Assembly (NCBI GenBank): GCA_025352565.1 | Contig: JANXTF010000118.1 | Location: forward strand, 1-64,000 | DNA length: 64,000 nt | From: Rhodospirillales bacterium | GTDB taxonomy: Bacteria; Pseudomonadota; Alphaproteobacteria; Acetobacterales; Acetobacteraceae | Direction: 5' to 3' | Shown: positions 34,638 through 43,990 of the stretch, piece by piece | Layout: each line of letters begins with the position of its first letter | Numbering within the stretch: position 1 is the stretch's first letter | Notes under the pieces: generated by a model | Databases searched by the model: none | Seen by the model: only the letters and a program-made list of their open reading frames with translations | What the model was told of the DNA's origin: nothing | Translations under genes and position numbers: made by a program

Positions 34638-36062
34638 ATGCAGAACAGTGAACGCATCTGGCAGCTGATCGATGGCCACAAGACCGAGTTCGAGGCGCTG
34701 AGCGACCGCGTCTGGGGCATCCCCGAGATCGCCTACAACGAATACAGGTCGGTGGCCGAGCACACCGCGATGCTGCGGGAGCAAGGCTTCCGCGTGACGG
34801 AGAACGTCGCCGGCATCCCGACCGCCGTATTGGGCGAGGCCGGCGAGGGCGGCCCGGTCATCGCGATCCTGGGCGAATACGACGCGCTGCCAGGTTTGAG
34901 CCAGGAGGCCGGGGTGGCTGAACCGCGCCCGATCCCCGGCGACGGCATGGGACATGGCTGCGGCCACAACCTGCTCGGCTCGGCGGCCCTTCTGGCGGCC
35001 ACGGCGGTGAAGGAATGGCTGGCCGAGACCGGCACCCCCGGCCGCGTGCGCTATTACGGCTGCCCGGCCGAGGAAGGCGGGGCGGCGAAAAGCTTCATGG
35101 TGCGGGCGGGCGCGTTCAGGGACGTGGATATCGCCATCTCGTGGCACCCCGCCTCGTTCTCGGGTGTGAACGACGCCATGTCGCTCGCCAACACCCGTAT
35201 CGACTTCACATTTACCGGCCGCGCGTCCCACGCCGCGGCCGCCCCGCATCTGGGGCGCAGCGCGCTCGATGCGGTCGAGCTGATGAACGTGGGGGTCAAC
35301 TACATGCGCGAACATATGCCAAGCGATGCGCGTATCCACTACGCCATGCTCGACGGGGGCGGGGTGGCGCCCAACGTGGTGCAGGCGCGCGCCAAGGTGC
35401 GCTATGCGGTCCGCGCCCGCGAGCTGGGCGAGCTGTGGCCGCTGATCGAGCGGGTGCGCAAGGTGGCCCAGGGGGCGGCCCTGATGACCGAGACCACGGT
35501 CGAGACGAAGGTGGTGAGCGCCGTCTCCAACCTGTTGGCCAATGTGCCGCTGGAAAAGGCCATGTACGGCGCGCTGGAACGCCTTGGCCCGCCGCCCTTC
35601 GACGACGCGGACCGCGCCTTCGCCACTGAAATCCAGAAGACGCTGTCGGCCGAGGACATCGCCTCGGCCTTCCGCCGCGTGGGCCAGCCCGAGACCCTTT
35701 CGCCGCTGTGCGACGCCGTGGTGCCGCTCGACGCGAAGGGGGCGCCGATGATGGGCAGCACCGACGTGGGCGACGTGAGCTGGGTGGTGCCCACCGTGCA
35801 GGCGCGCGGCGCCACTTACGCCATCGGCACGCCCGGCCATTCCTGGCAGCTGACCGCCCAGGGCAAGACCCCGGCCGCGCACAAGGGCATGGTGCATGTG
35901 GCCAAGGTGATGGCGTCCACCGCCGTAAGCGCGCTGGAGGACGAGACGCTGATCCCGCGCGCGAAGCAGGATTTCGCGGCCCGCACGGCGAAGGTGCCGT
36001 ATGTCTGCCCGCTACCCGACGACGTGATGCCGCCGCTGGTCAAGCGACCGGAAGCCGCCTGA
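34638..36062 (+). CDS. M20 family amidohydrolase (AbgB/aminobenzoyl-glutamate hydrolase-like)
   Basis: A 474-residue zinc-dependent M20 amidohydrolase. The metal-site motifs are ILGEYDALPGLSQEAG near residue 76, GHGCGHNLLGSAAL near 103, YYGCPAEEGGAAKSFM near 136 and the late STDVGDVSWVVP near 373; the dimerisation domain between them contains TGRASHAAAAPHLG. This resembles AbgB-type enzymes that cleave N-acyl or p-aminobenzoyl amides. A good GGGGACC leader precedes the ATG at 34638. Grouping with the agmatinase suggests nitrogen release from amides and guanidines. Confidence 0.88.
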   Translation: MQNSERIWQLIDGHKTEFEALSDRVWGIPEIAYNEYRSVAEHTAMLREQGFRVTENVAGIPTAVLGEAGEGGPVIAILGEYDALPGLSQEAGVAEPRPIPGDGMGHGCGHNLLGSAALLAATAVKEWLAETGTPGRVRYYGCPAEEGGAAKSFMVRAGAFRDVDIAISWHPASFSGVNDAMSLANTRIDFTFTGRASHAAAAPHLGRSALDAVELMNVGVNYMREHMPSDARIHYAMLDGGGVAPNVVQARAKVRYAVRARELGELWPLIERVRKVAQGAALMTETTVETKVVSAVSNLLANVPLEKAMYGALERLGPPPFDDADRAFATEIQKTLSAEDIASAFRRVGQPETLSPLCDAVVPLDAKGAPMMGSTDVGDVSWVVPTVQARGATYAIGTPGHSWQLTAQGKTPAAHKGMVHVAKVMASTAVSALEDETLIPRAKQDFAARTAKVPYVCPLPDDVMPPLVKRPEAA

Positions 36063-36063
36063 G

Positions 36064-36834
36064 GTGGCCCGACCGGCAAAACCCCGACTGGCAAAACCCC
36101 GACTGGCAAAGCTCGGTGTCGCCATCGGCCTGACCGCGGGGCTTGTCGGATGCGGGCCGGATTACTCGCCCAACACCTACGCCTCGTCGGCGGTGCAACA
36201 GGCCAACAAGGTCGAACAGGGCGTGGTGGTCGGCATTCGCCTCGTGGACGTGTCCGCGAGCGGAGCCACGGGTGCTGTCGCGGGCGGGGCGGCCGGCGGC
36301 ATCGCCGGGTCGCAATTGCCCGGCAGCACAGTGACCACCGCCATCGGCGCCCTCGGCGGCACGCTGATCGGCGGGCTGGTGGGCAGCGGGGTCGACAAAA
36401 GCCTGAACGACACCTCGGCCTACGAATACATTGTCCGCAAGCCGAACAACGAACTGGTCTCGGTGACCCAGCGCGACGCGGCCCCGATCGCGATCGGGGC
36501 GCATGTCCTGGTGATCGCCGGCAATCAGGCGCGGATCGTCCCCGACTACACGGTGCCCCCCGAGCCGAAGCCGGAACCGAAGGTGGAAGCAGCGCCCGTC
36601 ACCTTCCTGCCGCCGGCCGTCCCGGTAGCGTCCGAACCTCTTTTCGTCCCGAGGGCGCTTGATCCAGAACCGCCGAAGGCGCGCGATGCTGAACCGCCGA
36701 AGGCGATCGAGCCGATCGCGGCGAAGCTGCCGGACGCAGCGCCCCAGCAGGCTCCCGCGCCGCCGATCGCCCCGGCCCCGATCGCCCCGGCCCCGATCGC
36801 CCGCCAGCCTACGCCACCCACCCCGCTGCCATGA
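36064..36834 (+). CDS. Outer-membrane lipoprotein with glycine-zipper domain
   Basis: A 256-residue lipoprotein from a GTG at 36064. The lipobox GLVGC places the lipidated cysteine at residue 30. Residues 55-105 form a Gly/Ala-rich glycine-zipper segment (GAVAGGAAGGIAGSQLPG, GGTLIGGLVGSGV) as in SlyB/PcP and 17-kDa surface antigens, followed by a beta-rich YEYIVRKPNNELVSVTQ part. The last 90 residues are Pro/Ala-rich with short repeats. The N terminus before the lipobox is lengthened by a 15-base tandem repeat. Confidence 0.8.
   Translation: MARPAKPRLAKPRLAKLGVAIGLTAGLVGCGPDYSPNTYASSAVQQANKVEQGVVVGIRLVDVSASGATGAVAGGAAGGIAGSQLPGSTVTTAIGALGGTLIGGLVGSGVDKSLNDTSAYEYIVRKPNNELVSVTQRDAAPIAIGAHVLVIAGNQARIVPDYTVPPEPKPEPKVEAAPVTFLPPAVPVASEPLFVPRALDPEPPKARDAEPPKAIEPIAAKLPDAAPQQAPAPPIAPAPIAPAPIARQPTPPTPLP
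36071..36115. repeat. 15-base tandem repeat at the lipoprotein gene start
   Basis: Three units (36071-36085, 36086-36100, 36101-36115), the second a near copy of the first and the third diverged at its end, encode KPRLA-type pentapeptides in front of the signal peptide helix. Confidence 0.85.
36763..36807. repeat. 15-base tandem repeat at the lipoprotein gene end
   Basis: CCGATCGCCCCGGCC at 36763-36777 and 36778-36792, then a partial third unit, encode PIAPA repeats in the C-terminal tail of the lipoprotein, close to the stop codon and the next gene's start. Confidence 0.8.
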
Positions 36835-37829
36835 ACCGGCGCTGGACGCAGCGGCCGCCTGGCTCGACATGGGGCGATTTCGGGCCGGATGACGAACGTG
36901 GCCGGCTCAACCTGCTGACCCGCGAAAAGGTGCTGCAAGGCATCGCCGAGGTTCGCCAAGGCCGCGCGTTCTGTCTCAGCCTGCCGCTCGACTATCCCGG
37001 CGGCGCCCTGCTCAACCCGCGCCGCGGCCCGCCCGAGCTGATGCCGACATTGCGCAACGGCAAGCCCAACATGAACTACCGCATGCGCTGCGACGACCCG
37101 ACCGCCACCGACATCATCTGCGACGACCGCGTGCTGCTGACGCTGCAATATTCGACGCAGTGGGACAGCCTCGCCCATGTCGGCCAGATGTTCGACGTCG
37201 ATGGCGACGGGGTGATGGAGGACGTCTACTACAACGGCTTTCGCGCCGACCTCGACGTGACGCCGACGGGCGCGCGCCATCTGGGCGTCGAGAACATGGC
37301 CACCGCCTGCATCCAGGGGCGGGGCGTGATGGTCGACCTCGAAGCCCATTACGGCCGGACCGGCACATTGGTCGGCTACGAGGAACTCATGACGGTGCTC
37401 ACGCGGGACCGCGTCGTGATCGAGCCCGGCGACATGCTGTGCCTGCGCACCGGCTTCGCCCAGATGCTGCTGGAGATGAACCGCCAGCCCGACCCCGCAA
37501 AACTCCACGCCAGTACCTGTGCGCTGAACGGCCGCGACGCGCGCCTCCAGCAATGGATCACCGACAGCGGCATCGTGGCGCTGATTGCCGATAATTACGG
37601 TGTCGAGGCGGTGCCTGCCGTCCCGTGCGCGGACGATCTCTGCGCCACGCTCCCGCTGCACGCGCATTGCCTGTTCCGCCTCGGCGTGTATCTGGGCGAG
37701 ATGTGGCTGCTGACCGAACTCGCCGACTGGCTGCGGGCGAATAACCGTTCCCGCTTCCTGCTGACCGCCCCGCCGCTCCGTCTGCCCGGCGCGGTCGGCT
37801 CGCCGGTGACCCCGGTGGCGACGGTGTGA
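36831..37829 (+). CDS. Cyclase family protein (kynurenine formamidase-like fold)
   Basis: A 332-residue member of the cyclase/kynurenine formamidase superfamily (metal-dependent hydrolases of amides or lactones). The metal motif appears as STQWDSLAHVG near residue 106, the long-branch variant of the HxGTHxD motif, with YYNG following near 130. The later EPGDMLCLRTGF and a C-terminal HAHCLFRLG also fit. The ATG overlaps the lipoprotein stop (ATGA). Substrate unknown. Confidence 0.85.
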   Translation: MNRRWTQRPPGSTWGDFGPDDERGRLNLLTREKVLQGIAEVRQGRAFCLSLPLDYPGGALLNPRRGPPELMPTLRNGKPNMNYRMRCDDPTATDIICDDRVLLTLQYSTQWDSLAHVGQMFDVDGDGVMEDVYYNGFRADLDVTPTGARHLGVENMATACIQGRGVMVDLEAHYGRTGTLVGYEELMTVLTRDRVVIEPGDMLCLRTGFAQMLLEMNRQPDPAKLHASTCALNGRDARLQQWITDSGIVALIADNYGVEAVPAVPCADDLCATLPLHAHCLFRLGVYLGEMWLLTELADWLRANNRSRFLLTAPPLRLPGAVGSPVTPVATV

Positions 37830-38218
37830 TGCGGTTCGCGGCGCTGCTGCTGGCGGCGGCGCTGGCCGGCTGCGCCGCGAATGGCTGCCGCGCGGGAGAG
37901 CCCGCGATGCTGGCGCAGCTCTATTTCGGCCGCACCATGCACGGACAGCCGATCGACGACGCCGCGTGGCGCGATTTCCTGGCCGCGAGCGTGACCCCGC
38001 GCTTCCCCGACGGATTGACGGTGCTGGACGGTTACGGCCAATGGCGCAGCCGGGCGACCGGCGCGATTGGCCGCGAGGTGTCGACGGTGGTGATGATCGC
38101 GACCGATGCCGGGGCGGAGACGGCGGCCAGGCTGGCGGCCATCCGGGCGGAGTACCGGGCGCGGTTCATGCAGGATTCGGTCGGGTTGGTAACGGGTGCC
38201 GCGTGCAGCTCGTTTTGA
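37829..38218 (+). CDS. DUF3574 domain lipoprotein
   Basis: A 129-residue lipoprotein. The signal peptide ends in the lipobox ALAGC with the lipidated cysteine at residue 15. The body YFGRTMHGQPIDDAAWRDFL followed by TPRFPDGLTVLDGYGQW is the DUF3574 pattern, a small alpha/beta domain of unknown function. The ATG at 37829 overlaps the cyclase stop by one base, so it is co-expressed with it. Confidence 0.82.
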   Translation: MRFAALLLAAALAGCAANGCRAGEPAMLAQLYFGRTMHGQPIDDAAWRDFLAASVTPRFPDGLTVLDGYGQWRSRATGAIGREVSTVVMIATDAGAETAARLAAIRAEYRARFMQDSVGLVTGAACSSF

Positions 38219-38408
38219 CCGGCGGAGGGCTGATCTGCCTCGGCGGCGATATCGTCCGGGAAGTGCGGCTGAAGGCCCGACCAAGCCAGCGGTCAACCGT
38301 TCGCGGCGAGTGGCGACGTTCGGAGCGATCCAGTATATTGCGCGGGCAACGTGGCCTTGATCGCCGCCGTTCGGCCATGCGCGATCCTTCCGGAGGTGAC
38401 GAAATCCA

Positions 38409-39782
38409 ATGAGAAACGTCGGTCTTTATCTCGCGCTTTCCACATGCCTGGTCGGGCTCGGAGCAGGTTACGCGCGTGCCCAGCCAGCGCCGCCTCCGGC
38501 CAGGCCCGGGCTCGACAAGATCGGGCACGTCATCGTGCTCTACCTCGAGAACCGGAGTTTCGATAATCTGTACGGGTTGTTCCCCGGCGCGGAAGGCTTG
38601 GCGCAAGCCGGGACCGCCGCGCCCCAGGTGGATCGGGACGGCAAACCCTACGCGGTTTTACCCGCGGTGGTGAACACGAATGCCAAGCCGCCCGCTGTCG
38701 ACGGGCGCTTCCCCAACGACCTGCCCAACAGGCCGTTCCGCATCGAGCAATACGTCCCGCTGGACCAGCCGACCGGCGATCTCGTGCATCGCTGGTATCA
38801 GGAGCAGCAACAGATCGACGATGGGCGGATGGACAAGTTCGCCGCGGTCTCCGACGCCCAGGGGCTCGCGATGGGCTATTATGACGGGAGCGCCCTGCCC
38901 ATGTGGCAGATCGCGAAAGAGTATGTCCTCGCCGACCATTTCTTTCACGCGGCCTTCGGGGGCTCGTTCCTGAACCACTTCTGGCTCACTTGCGCCTGTT
39001 CGCCCCGCTACGACGAAGCGCCGGAGGCCATGGTTGCGCGCGAGGACGCGCAGGGGCGCATGGTCAGGGATGGCGTCGTCACGCCCGACGGGTTCGCGGT
39101 CAACACCGTCCAGTCCGCCAACATGCCGCACGCTCCGACGATTACCGACAGGTCTAAACTCTTGCCTCCCCAGACCGCGACCACGATCGGAGATCGGCTG
39201 TCGGACAAGGGCGTGAGCTGGGCTTGGTACTCTGGCGGCTGGAACGATGCCATCGCCGGTCATCCCGACAAGCTGTTCCAGTTCCATCACCAGCCATTCG
39301 CCTATTTCGCCCAGTTCGGCGACAACACCTCGGCGCGGGCCGAGCACCTCAAGGACGAGGCCGATTTCCTGAAGGCGATCGACGACGGCACGCTGCCGCA
39401 AGTGGTTTTCTACAAGCCTTACGGATCGGATAACGAGCACCCCGGCTATGCGGATGTGCTCACCGGGGACCAGCACACGGCGGCGCTGATCCGCAAGATC
39501 CAGGCGAGCCCGGTATGGAGGGACAGCGTGATCCTCGTGACCTACGACGAGAACGGTGGCACGTGGGACCATGTGGCGCCACCCAAGGTCGACAAATGGG
39601 GGCCGGGCACCCGCGTGCCGACGATCATCGTCTCACCATTCGCCAAGCGCGGCTACGTCGACCACACGACCTACGATACCACGTCGGTACTCAAGCTGAT
39701 CGAAACCCGCTTCCAGCTCGCGCCGCTTACGTCGCGTGACGCCCAGGCGAACGACCTTACGAACGCCTTGCAACTGCCATAG
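38409..39782 (+). CDS. Secreted acid phosphatase/phospholipase C-like phosphoesterase
   Basis: A 457-residue exported enzyme of the AcpA/phospholipase C family (alkaline phosphatase superfamily). The signal peptide covers residues 1-24 (GAGYARA). The metal/nucleophile motif YLENRSFDN has Glu47, Asn48, Ser50 and Asp52, and the second site motif is YDENGGTWDHV with Asp380 and Glu381. It probably scavenges phosphate from phosphomonoesters or phospholipids in the periplasm or outside. The ATG at 38409 follows a GGAGG site. No phosphate-regulation box was identified by eye. Confidence 0.88.
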   Translation: MRNVGLYLALSTCLVGLGAGYARAQPAPPPARPGLDKIGHVIVLYLENRSFDNLYGLFPGAEGLAQAGTAAPQVDRDGKPYAVLPAVVNTNAKPPAVDGRFPNDLPNRPFRIEQYVPLDQPTGDLVHRWYQEQQQIDDGRMDKFAAVSDAQGLAMGYYDGSALPMWQIAKEYVLADHFFHAAFGGSFLNHFWLTCACSPRYDEAPEAMVAREDAQGRMVRDGVVTPDGFAVNTVQSANMPHAPTITDRSKLLPPQTATTIGDRLSDKGVSWAWYSGGWNDAIAGHPDKLFQFHHQPFAYFAQFGDNTSARAEHLKDEADFLKAIDDGTLPQVVFYKPYGSDNEHPGYADVLTGDQHTAALIRKIQASPVWRDSVILVTYDENGGTWDHVAPPKVDKWGPGTRVPTIIVSPFAKRGYVDHTTYDTTSVLKLIETRFQLAPLTSRDAQANDLTNALQLP

Positions 39783-39889
39783 GCAGGGTTGCCCGTAGGC
39801 CCCGCATCAGCGCCGGACGGCGCATCAGAACCTCCTCGCGGCAACCCCGCCATCTTGCTCGCCTGTCGTTCGGGGTCCATCGTGCGGCG

Positions 39890-41305
39890 GTGGATACAAA
39901 CGCCGCATTTGGCCGCCCGTCTACCGGCGCGGCGATACTTGAGGAGCTGCGGCTCGACACGGACCGTCTTTCCGTGTCGCCATCCGGCATGCTCCAGGTG
40001 GATGGCCACGACGTGGACGACCTGTTGCGCCGGTTCGGGTCACCGTTGAATGTTTTGGTCGAGACGACGGTGCGGGCCAATTACCGCCGCGTGGCAAACG
40101 CATTTCGCGCGGGCTGGCCGGGTTCCTCGCGCGTGCTTTACGCAATCAAGGCCAACAGCACACTGGCGGTGCGTGCGATCCTGAGCCAGGAGGGTGCGGG
40201 TGGCGACTGTTTCGGCCTCGGCGAGTTGCACGCGACGCTTGCGGCCGGAGCCGATCCCGCACTCGTGGCGATGAATGGCAGCGATAAGACGGCCGAGGAA
40301 ATCGACGCCGCGATCGCGGCAGGCATCACGATCAACATCGATGGCGCCGATGAACTCGATCTCATCGCGCAGGCGTGCCGCACCGGCCGACGGGCGCGCG
40401 TCAATCTGCGCCTCAAGGTTCTCCCGCCTGACCTCGACCGCTACGTGGAACCTCGGCACCCAGTGCCCGGCGGGTATGTCGACGGGGTTCGCCGGGCCAA
40501 ATGGGGCCACACGGTTTCTGCGGCGCTTCCGCTGCTCCAGGCGGCGCGGGCGATGCCGGAAATCGATGTTCACGGTTTCACGTGCCATATCGGCCATTTG
40601 TCGCATCGGACCGAAGCATTCGTGGCGGTCGCGGCCGCCCTGGCCGCCGCCGTCCGCGATCTGCATGCGGCCTGCGGGTTCGTGCCCTCGGTGCTGGATC
40701 TGGGTGGCGGCTGGGCGCCCGAGCGCGATCCATCGTTCCGCGGGCACGGACGGGTAAGCCCGCCGATTGAAACGGTTGCCGCCGCGTCCGCCAAGGCGCT
40801 GCTTGCCGGCCTGCCGCCCGGCATGCTGCCAGCGTTGTGGGTCGAACCCGGACGGTTCATCGTGTCGAACGCGGTGGTGCTGTTGGCGCGCGGCGGAGCG
40901 GTGAAGCGCGACGCCGGGCATTGCTGGATGCATGTCGATGCCAGCACCAACAACCTGCCCCGCATCGAGTCCGGCGATTTCCACTACACGATCCTGCCCG
41001 CGAGCCGGATGCACGACCCGATGGACGAGACTGTCGACATCGTCGGCGGCACCTGCTTCCGCTCCGTCCTGGGGGCCGGACGTGCCATGCCGGCCCCGCG
41101 GCGGGGCGATCTCGTGGCCATCCTGGATGCCGGGATGTACGCCGAGGCGTTCGCCAACCAGTTCAACAGCGTGCCGCGTCCGGCAACCGTGTTGGTGTCG
41201 TCGCATGGCGCGGAGGTGGTCAAGGCGCGCGAGACGATCGCGGACCTGTTCCGCAACCAGCATGTCCCCTGCTGGCTCGAAAGCGCCGGAGAGGGTGCGG
41301 CATGA
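39890..41305 (+). CDS. LysA-like fold type III PLP-dependent enzyme, first of a pair
   Basis: A 471-residue enzyme related to diaminopimelate/ornithine decarboxylases, from a GTG at 39890. The Schiff-base lysine is Lys87 in YAIKANSTLAV; the PLP phosphate loop is DLGGGW; EPGRFIVSNAVVLL is present; the catalytic cysteine is Cys389 in GGTCFRSVLGAGRAMP. The acidic residue that normally follows this cysteine in LysA and ornithine decarboxylase is missing, and the usual NDL.RPALY block reads STNNLPRIE. Substrate is therefore probably not diaminopimelate. It overlaps its paralogue by ATGA. Confidence 0.85.
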   Translation: MDTNAAFGRPSTGAAILEELRLDTDRLSVSPSGMLQVDGHDVDDLLRRFGSPLNVLVETTVRANYRRVANAFRAGWPGSSRVLYAIKANSTLAVRAILSQEGAGGDCFGLGELHATLAAGADPALVAMNGSDKTAEEIDAAIAAGITINIDGADELDLIAQACRTGRRARVNLRLKVLPPDLDRYVEPRHPVPGGYVDGVRRAKWGHTVSAALPLLQAARAMPEIDVHGFTCHIGHLSHRTEAFVAVAAALAAAVRDLHAACGFVPSVLDLGGGWAPERDPSFRGHGRVSPPIETVAAASAKALLAGLPPGMLPALWVEPGRFIVSNAVVLLARGGAVKRDAGHCWMHVDASTNNLPRIESGDFHYTILPASRMHDPMDETVDIVGGTCFRSVLGAGRAMPAPRRGDLVAILDAGMYAEAFANQFNSVPRPATVLVSSHGAEVVKARETIADLFRNQHVPCWLESAGEGAA

Positions 41306-42702
41306 CGGGCAGCGACCAACTCCGGGCCATCCTCACGCCGTCCGACCGGCTGACGGTCCGGGACGGACGCCTCGCCGTCGCATGCCACGACGCCGCCGGG
41401 CTGCTGCGGCAGCATGGCTCACCGCTCTATGTCGCGATCGAGGATACGATCCGGGTCAATTATCGCCGCATCCGCGACGCCTTCGCCGCGTGCTGGCAGG
41501 CTCCGGTCGTCGTGATGTTCGCCGTGAAGGCCAACAACACGCTGGCGATCCGCGCGGTGCTGAGCCAGGAGGGCGCGGGCGGGGATTGTTTCGGCCTGGG
41601 CGAAGTGCATGCCTGCCTCACCGGTGGCACCGATCCCGAACGGATGGTGATGAACGGCAGCAACAAGACGCCGGACGAGATCACCGCCGCCATCGGCCAC
41701 GACATCCGCATCAACATCGATTCCGAGGCGGAGATCGAGATGATCGAGGCGCTGGCGCTCACCGGCCGTCCGGTGCGCGTCAACCTGCGGCTCAAGCCGC
41801 TGCCGCCGGGGATCGACGCCTTCGGCGCGGCGTTCTTCAAAAGCACGGGCGGGATGCTGGACGCGGTACGCCGGACCAAATGGGGCTTTTCATGCGCCGA
41901 GGCGTCTCGCCTCGTGCGCCGGATCCTGGCATCCTCTCGGCTGAACCTCGAAGGCTATAGCTGCCATGTCGGTCGCTTCTCCAATGAACCGGGCGCGTTC
42001 GCAATCGTCGCGGAGGAGTTTGGCCGCGACATCGTCCGCTTGTTCGACGAGACCGGCTTCTGGCCCGCAATGCTGGATCTGGGGGGCGGCTGGCCACGGC
42101 AGCGCGAACCCGAGTCGCGGGAGCCTGCCATGAATCCCCACGCCATCGAGGCCTACGCCGCCTCGGCCTGCGCCGCGCTGCAAGCGGGCCTGGCGCCCGC
42201 CGGCCAGAAATTACCCAGCCTGTGGCTGGAGCCCGGCCGCTATTTGGTGGGAAATGCGGTGGTGCTGCTCGCGGAGATCGGCGCCATCAAGCGCGACCTG
42301 GGGCATGTCTGGATGCACGTCGATGCCAGCACGAACAACCTCATGCGTGTCGAGACGAGCGGTGCATGGCACCACATCCTGCCGGCCACGCGCATGGATG
42401 CGCCGATGACGCAGCTTGTGGACGTGGTAGGGGGCACCTGCATTCCGTCCGTGCTGGGTGCCCAGCGCGAGATGCCGGAATTGGCGCGCGGGGACGCCGT
42501 TGCCGTGCTGGACGCGGGAATGTACGCCGAAGTGCTGGCCAACGAGTTCAATTCGGTCGGCCGTCCGGCAACCGTCATGGTCTCGGCGTCCGGCGTGCAC
42601 GTCGTGCGGCGGCGCGGCACGGTGGCCGACGTCTTCGCCTCGCATCAGGTGCCGGTCCACCTCCGACCGCGCGTGGATGCCGGCGAGGCCAGCACCGCAT
42701 GA
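41302..42702 (+). CDS. LysA-like fold type III PLP-dependent enzyme, second of a pair
   Basis: A 466-residue paralogue of the preceding gene, collinear along its whole length. Lys76 in FAVKANNTLAI is the PLP lysine, DLGGGW and EPGRYLVGNAVVLLAE are present, and Cys380 lies in GGTCIPSVLGAQREMP with the same loss of the acidic partner. It also has DASTNNLMRVE. The two may form a heterodimer: in this fold the cysteine of one subunit completes the active site of the other. The start ATG at 41302 overlaps the previous stop, and the stop overlaps the next start. Confidence 0.85.
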   Translation: MTGSDQLRAILTPSDRLTVRDGRLAVACHDAAGLLRQHGSPLYVAIEDTIRVNYRRIRDAFAACWQAPVVVMFAVKANNTLAIRAVLSQEGAGGDCFGLGEVHACLTGGTDPERMVMNGSNKTPDEITAAIGHDIRINIDSEAEIEMIEALALTGRPVRVNLRLKPLPPGIDAFGAAFFKSTGGMLDAVRRTKWGFSCAEASRLVRRILASSRLNLEGYSCHVGRFSNEPGAFAIVAEEFGRDIVRLFDETGFWPAMLDLGGGWPRQREPESREPAMNPHAIEAYAASACAALQAGLAPAGQKLPSLWLEPGRYLVGNAVVLLAEIGAIKRDLGHVWMHVDASTNNLMRVETSGAWHHILPATRMDAPMTQLVDVVGGTCIPSVLGAQREMPELARGDAVAVLDAGMYAEVLANEFNSVGRPATVMVSASGVHVVRRRGTVADVFASHQVPVHLRPRVDAGEASTA

Positions 42703-42929
42703 CCGAGCAGGCGCCCACGCCCGAGCAGGTGTTTTTCGCCGATCCTGCCATGGATCGGATGATGGGGATGATCATGGCGCTTGCGGCTGAAGTGTTCGTT
42801 CTGCGCAGTCGCGTCCGCCAACTCGATCCGGACCAGACCGGCGGCGACGAAGCCGCCGACGTCGATGCGTTCGTTCGTCACCTGCTGCAACCGGCCCTTG
42901 GCGAGCGGCCCGCCGCGGATCGCCCATGA
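42699..42929 (+). CDS. Small protein of unknown function coupled to PLP enzymes and methyltransferase
   Basis: A 76-residue protein that I do not recognise. Residues 13-45 are predicted helical with a methionine-rich hydrophobic face (DRMMGMIMALAAEVFVLRSR), possibly a dimerising or membrane-touching helix; the second half is acidic. It has 4-base ATGA overlaps with both neighbours, so it is translated together with them and is likely a subunit or partner of the PLP enzymes or the methyltransferase. Confidence 0.7.
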   Translation: MTEQAPTPEQVFFADPAMDRMMGMIMALAAEVFVLRSRVRQLDPDQTGGDEAADVDAFVRHLLQPALGERPAADRP

Positions 42930-43990
42930 TCGACGAAGCCGCCGCCTATGCGAGGTTTCTGGCGGCCTGCCGCGGATTTTGGGCAGGGCCGATGTTCCGG
43001 GCATTGCAGCGCCAGGTGGCGACCGACGCCGCCACGCAGCGCATCGACTCCTCCGTCGACCAGGAGGCGTTCCACGCATTGGTCGCACGGCATCCCACGC
43101 ACGCGATGTTCGGGTGGATGGAACGGCATCTGCAACACCTGAAATATTCGGGGCGCTGGGGTCTCGTGCCGATGGTGAACAGCCAGCGTGACGCCCTGCT
43201 GGCTGGGAGCGCGCCGGACGACGCAATTCTGACGCTCGACTCCGCGCTTCAGCCACCCGCCTATTGGCTGGAGCACGACATCCACCAACACCCGGGGGGG
43301 CTCAGCGGCGCGTTGGCGGGCTTCGTCTACAAGGCGGCCACCGACCAGGGCGGCGTGGTCGGCCGGCCGGAACTGCACGATCTTTTTGCCCGGGCGGCGC
43401 TTGACGGCCGGGCACCGCGCCGCATCCTCGACCTCGGCTGCGGCTTCGGCCGCAGCACGGTCGCCTTCGCCGCCGCCGCACCGAATGCGAGCGTTGTCGG
43501 CGCCGATCTTTCCGAGTCGTGCCTGCGGCTTGCGGCGGCACAGGCGCCGGCGGCCTTGCGGGGGCGGCTGCATTATCGCCAGATGGATGCGGCTGCGGAA
43601 TCGACCGCGGCCGAAGCGAGCTACGACCTCGTCACGTCCACCATGCTGCTGCACGAATTGCCTGCGGCGGCGCTGGAGGCGGTCATCGCGCAAACCGGGC
43701 GTTGGCTGCGCCCCGGCGGCGTCTCCGTCCATCTCGACTTCCTGCCGCCCGCCGACCCATTGCTGCGCATCCTTTACGACGGGCACAGCCTGCGCAACAA
43801 CGAACCGTTCATGCGCGACCTTGCGAACGCCGATCTGGCTGATGCCCACCGCCGCGCCGGCTTCGACGGGGTGGAGATCGTGCCGTTCGCCGAGGCGGAG
43901 GGTGCGCTCGACATGCCCGCCGCGCGGTGGCGCCTTCCCTGGACTATGATCGTTGCAACGAAGCGGACCTCACAACCGGAGCTCTCATGA
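42926..43990 (+). CDS. Class I SAM-dependent methyltransferase
   Basis: A 354-residue protein with an N-terminal helical domain of about 150 residues and a C-terminal Rossmann methyltransferase. The SAM loop ILDLGCGFGRS is near residue 166, the acidic residue after the second strand is in VVGADLSES, and YDLVTSTMLLHEL and LRPGGVSVHLDFLPP mark the later strands. The N-terminal domain is not one I recognise. It is coupled by overlaps to the small protein and to the binding-protein gene, so it probably acts on the same small molecule. Confidence 0.85.
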   Translation: MIDEAAAYARFLAACRGFWAGPMFRALQRQVATDAATQRIDSSVDQEAFHALVARHPTHAMFGWMERHLQHLKYSGRWGLVPMVNSQRDALLAGSAPDDAILTLDSALQPPAYWLEHDIHQHPGGLSGALAGFVYKAATDQGGVVGRPELHDLFARAALDGRAPRRILDLGCGFGRSTVAFAAAAPNASVVGADLSESCLRLAAAQAPAALRGRLHYRQMDAAAESTAAEASYDLVTSTMLLHELPAAALEAVIAQTGRWLRPGGVSVHLDFLPPADPLLRILYDGHSLRNNEPFMRDLANADLADAHRRAGFDGVEIVPFAEAEGALDMPAARWRLPWTMIVATKRTSQPELS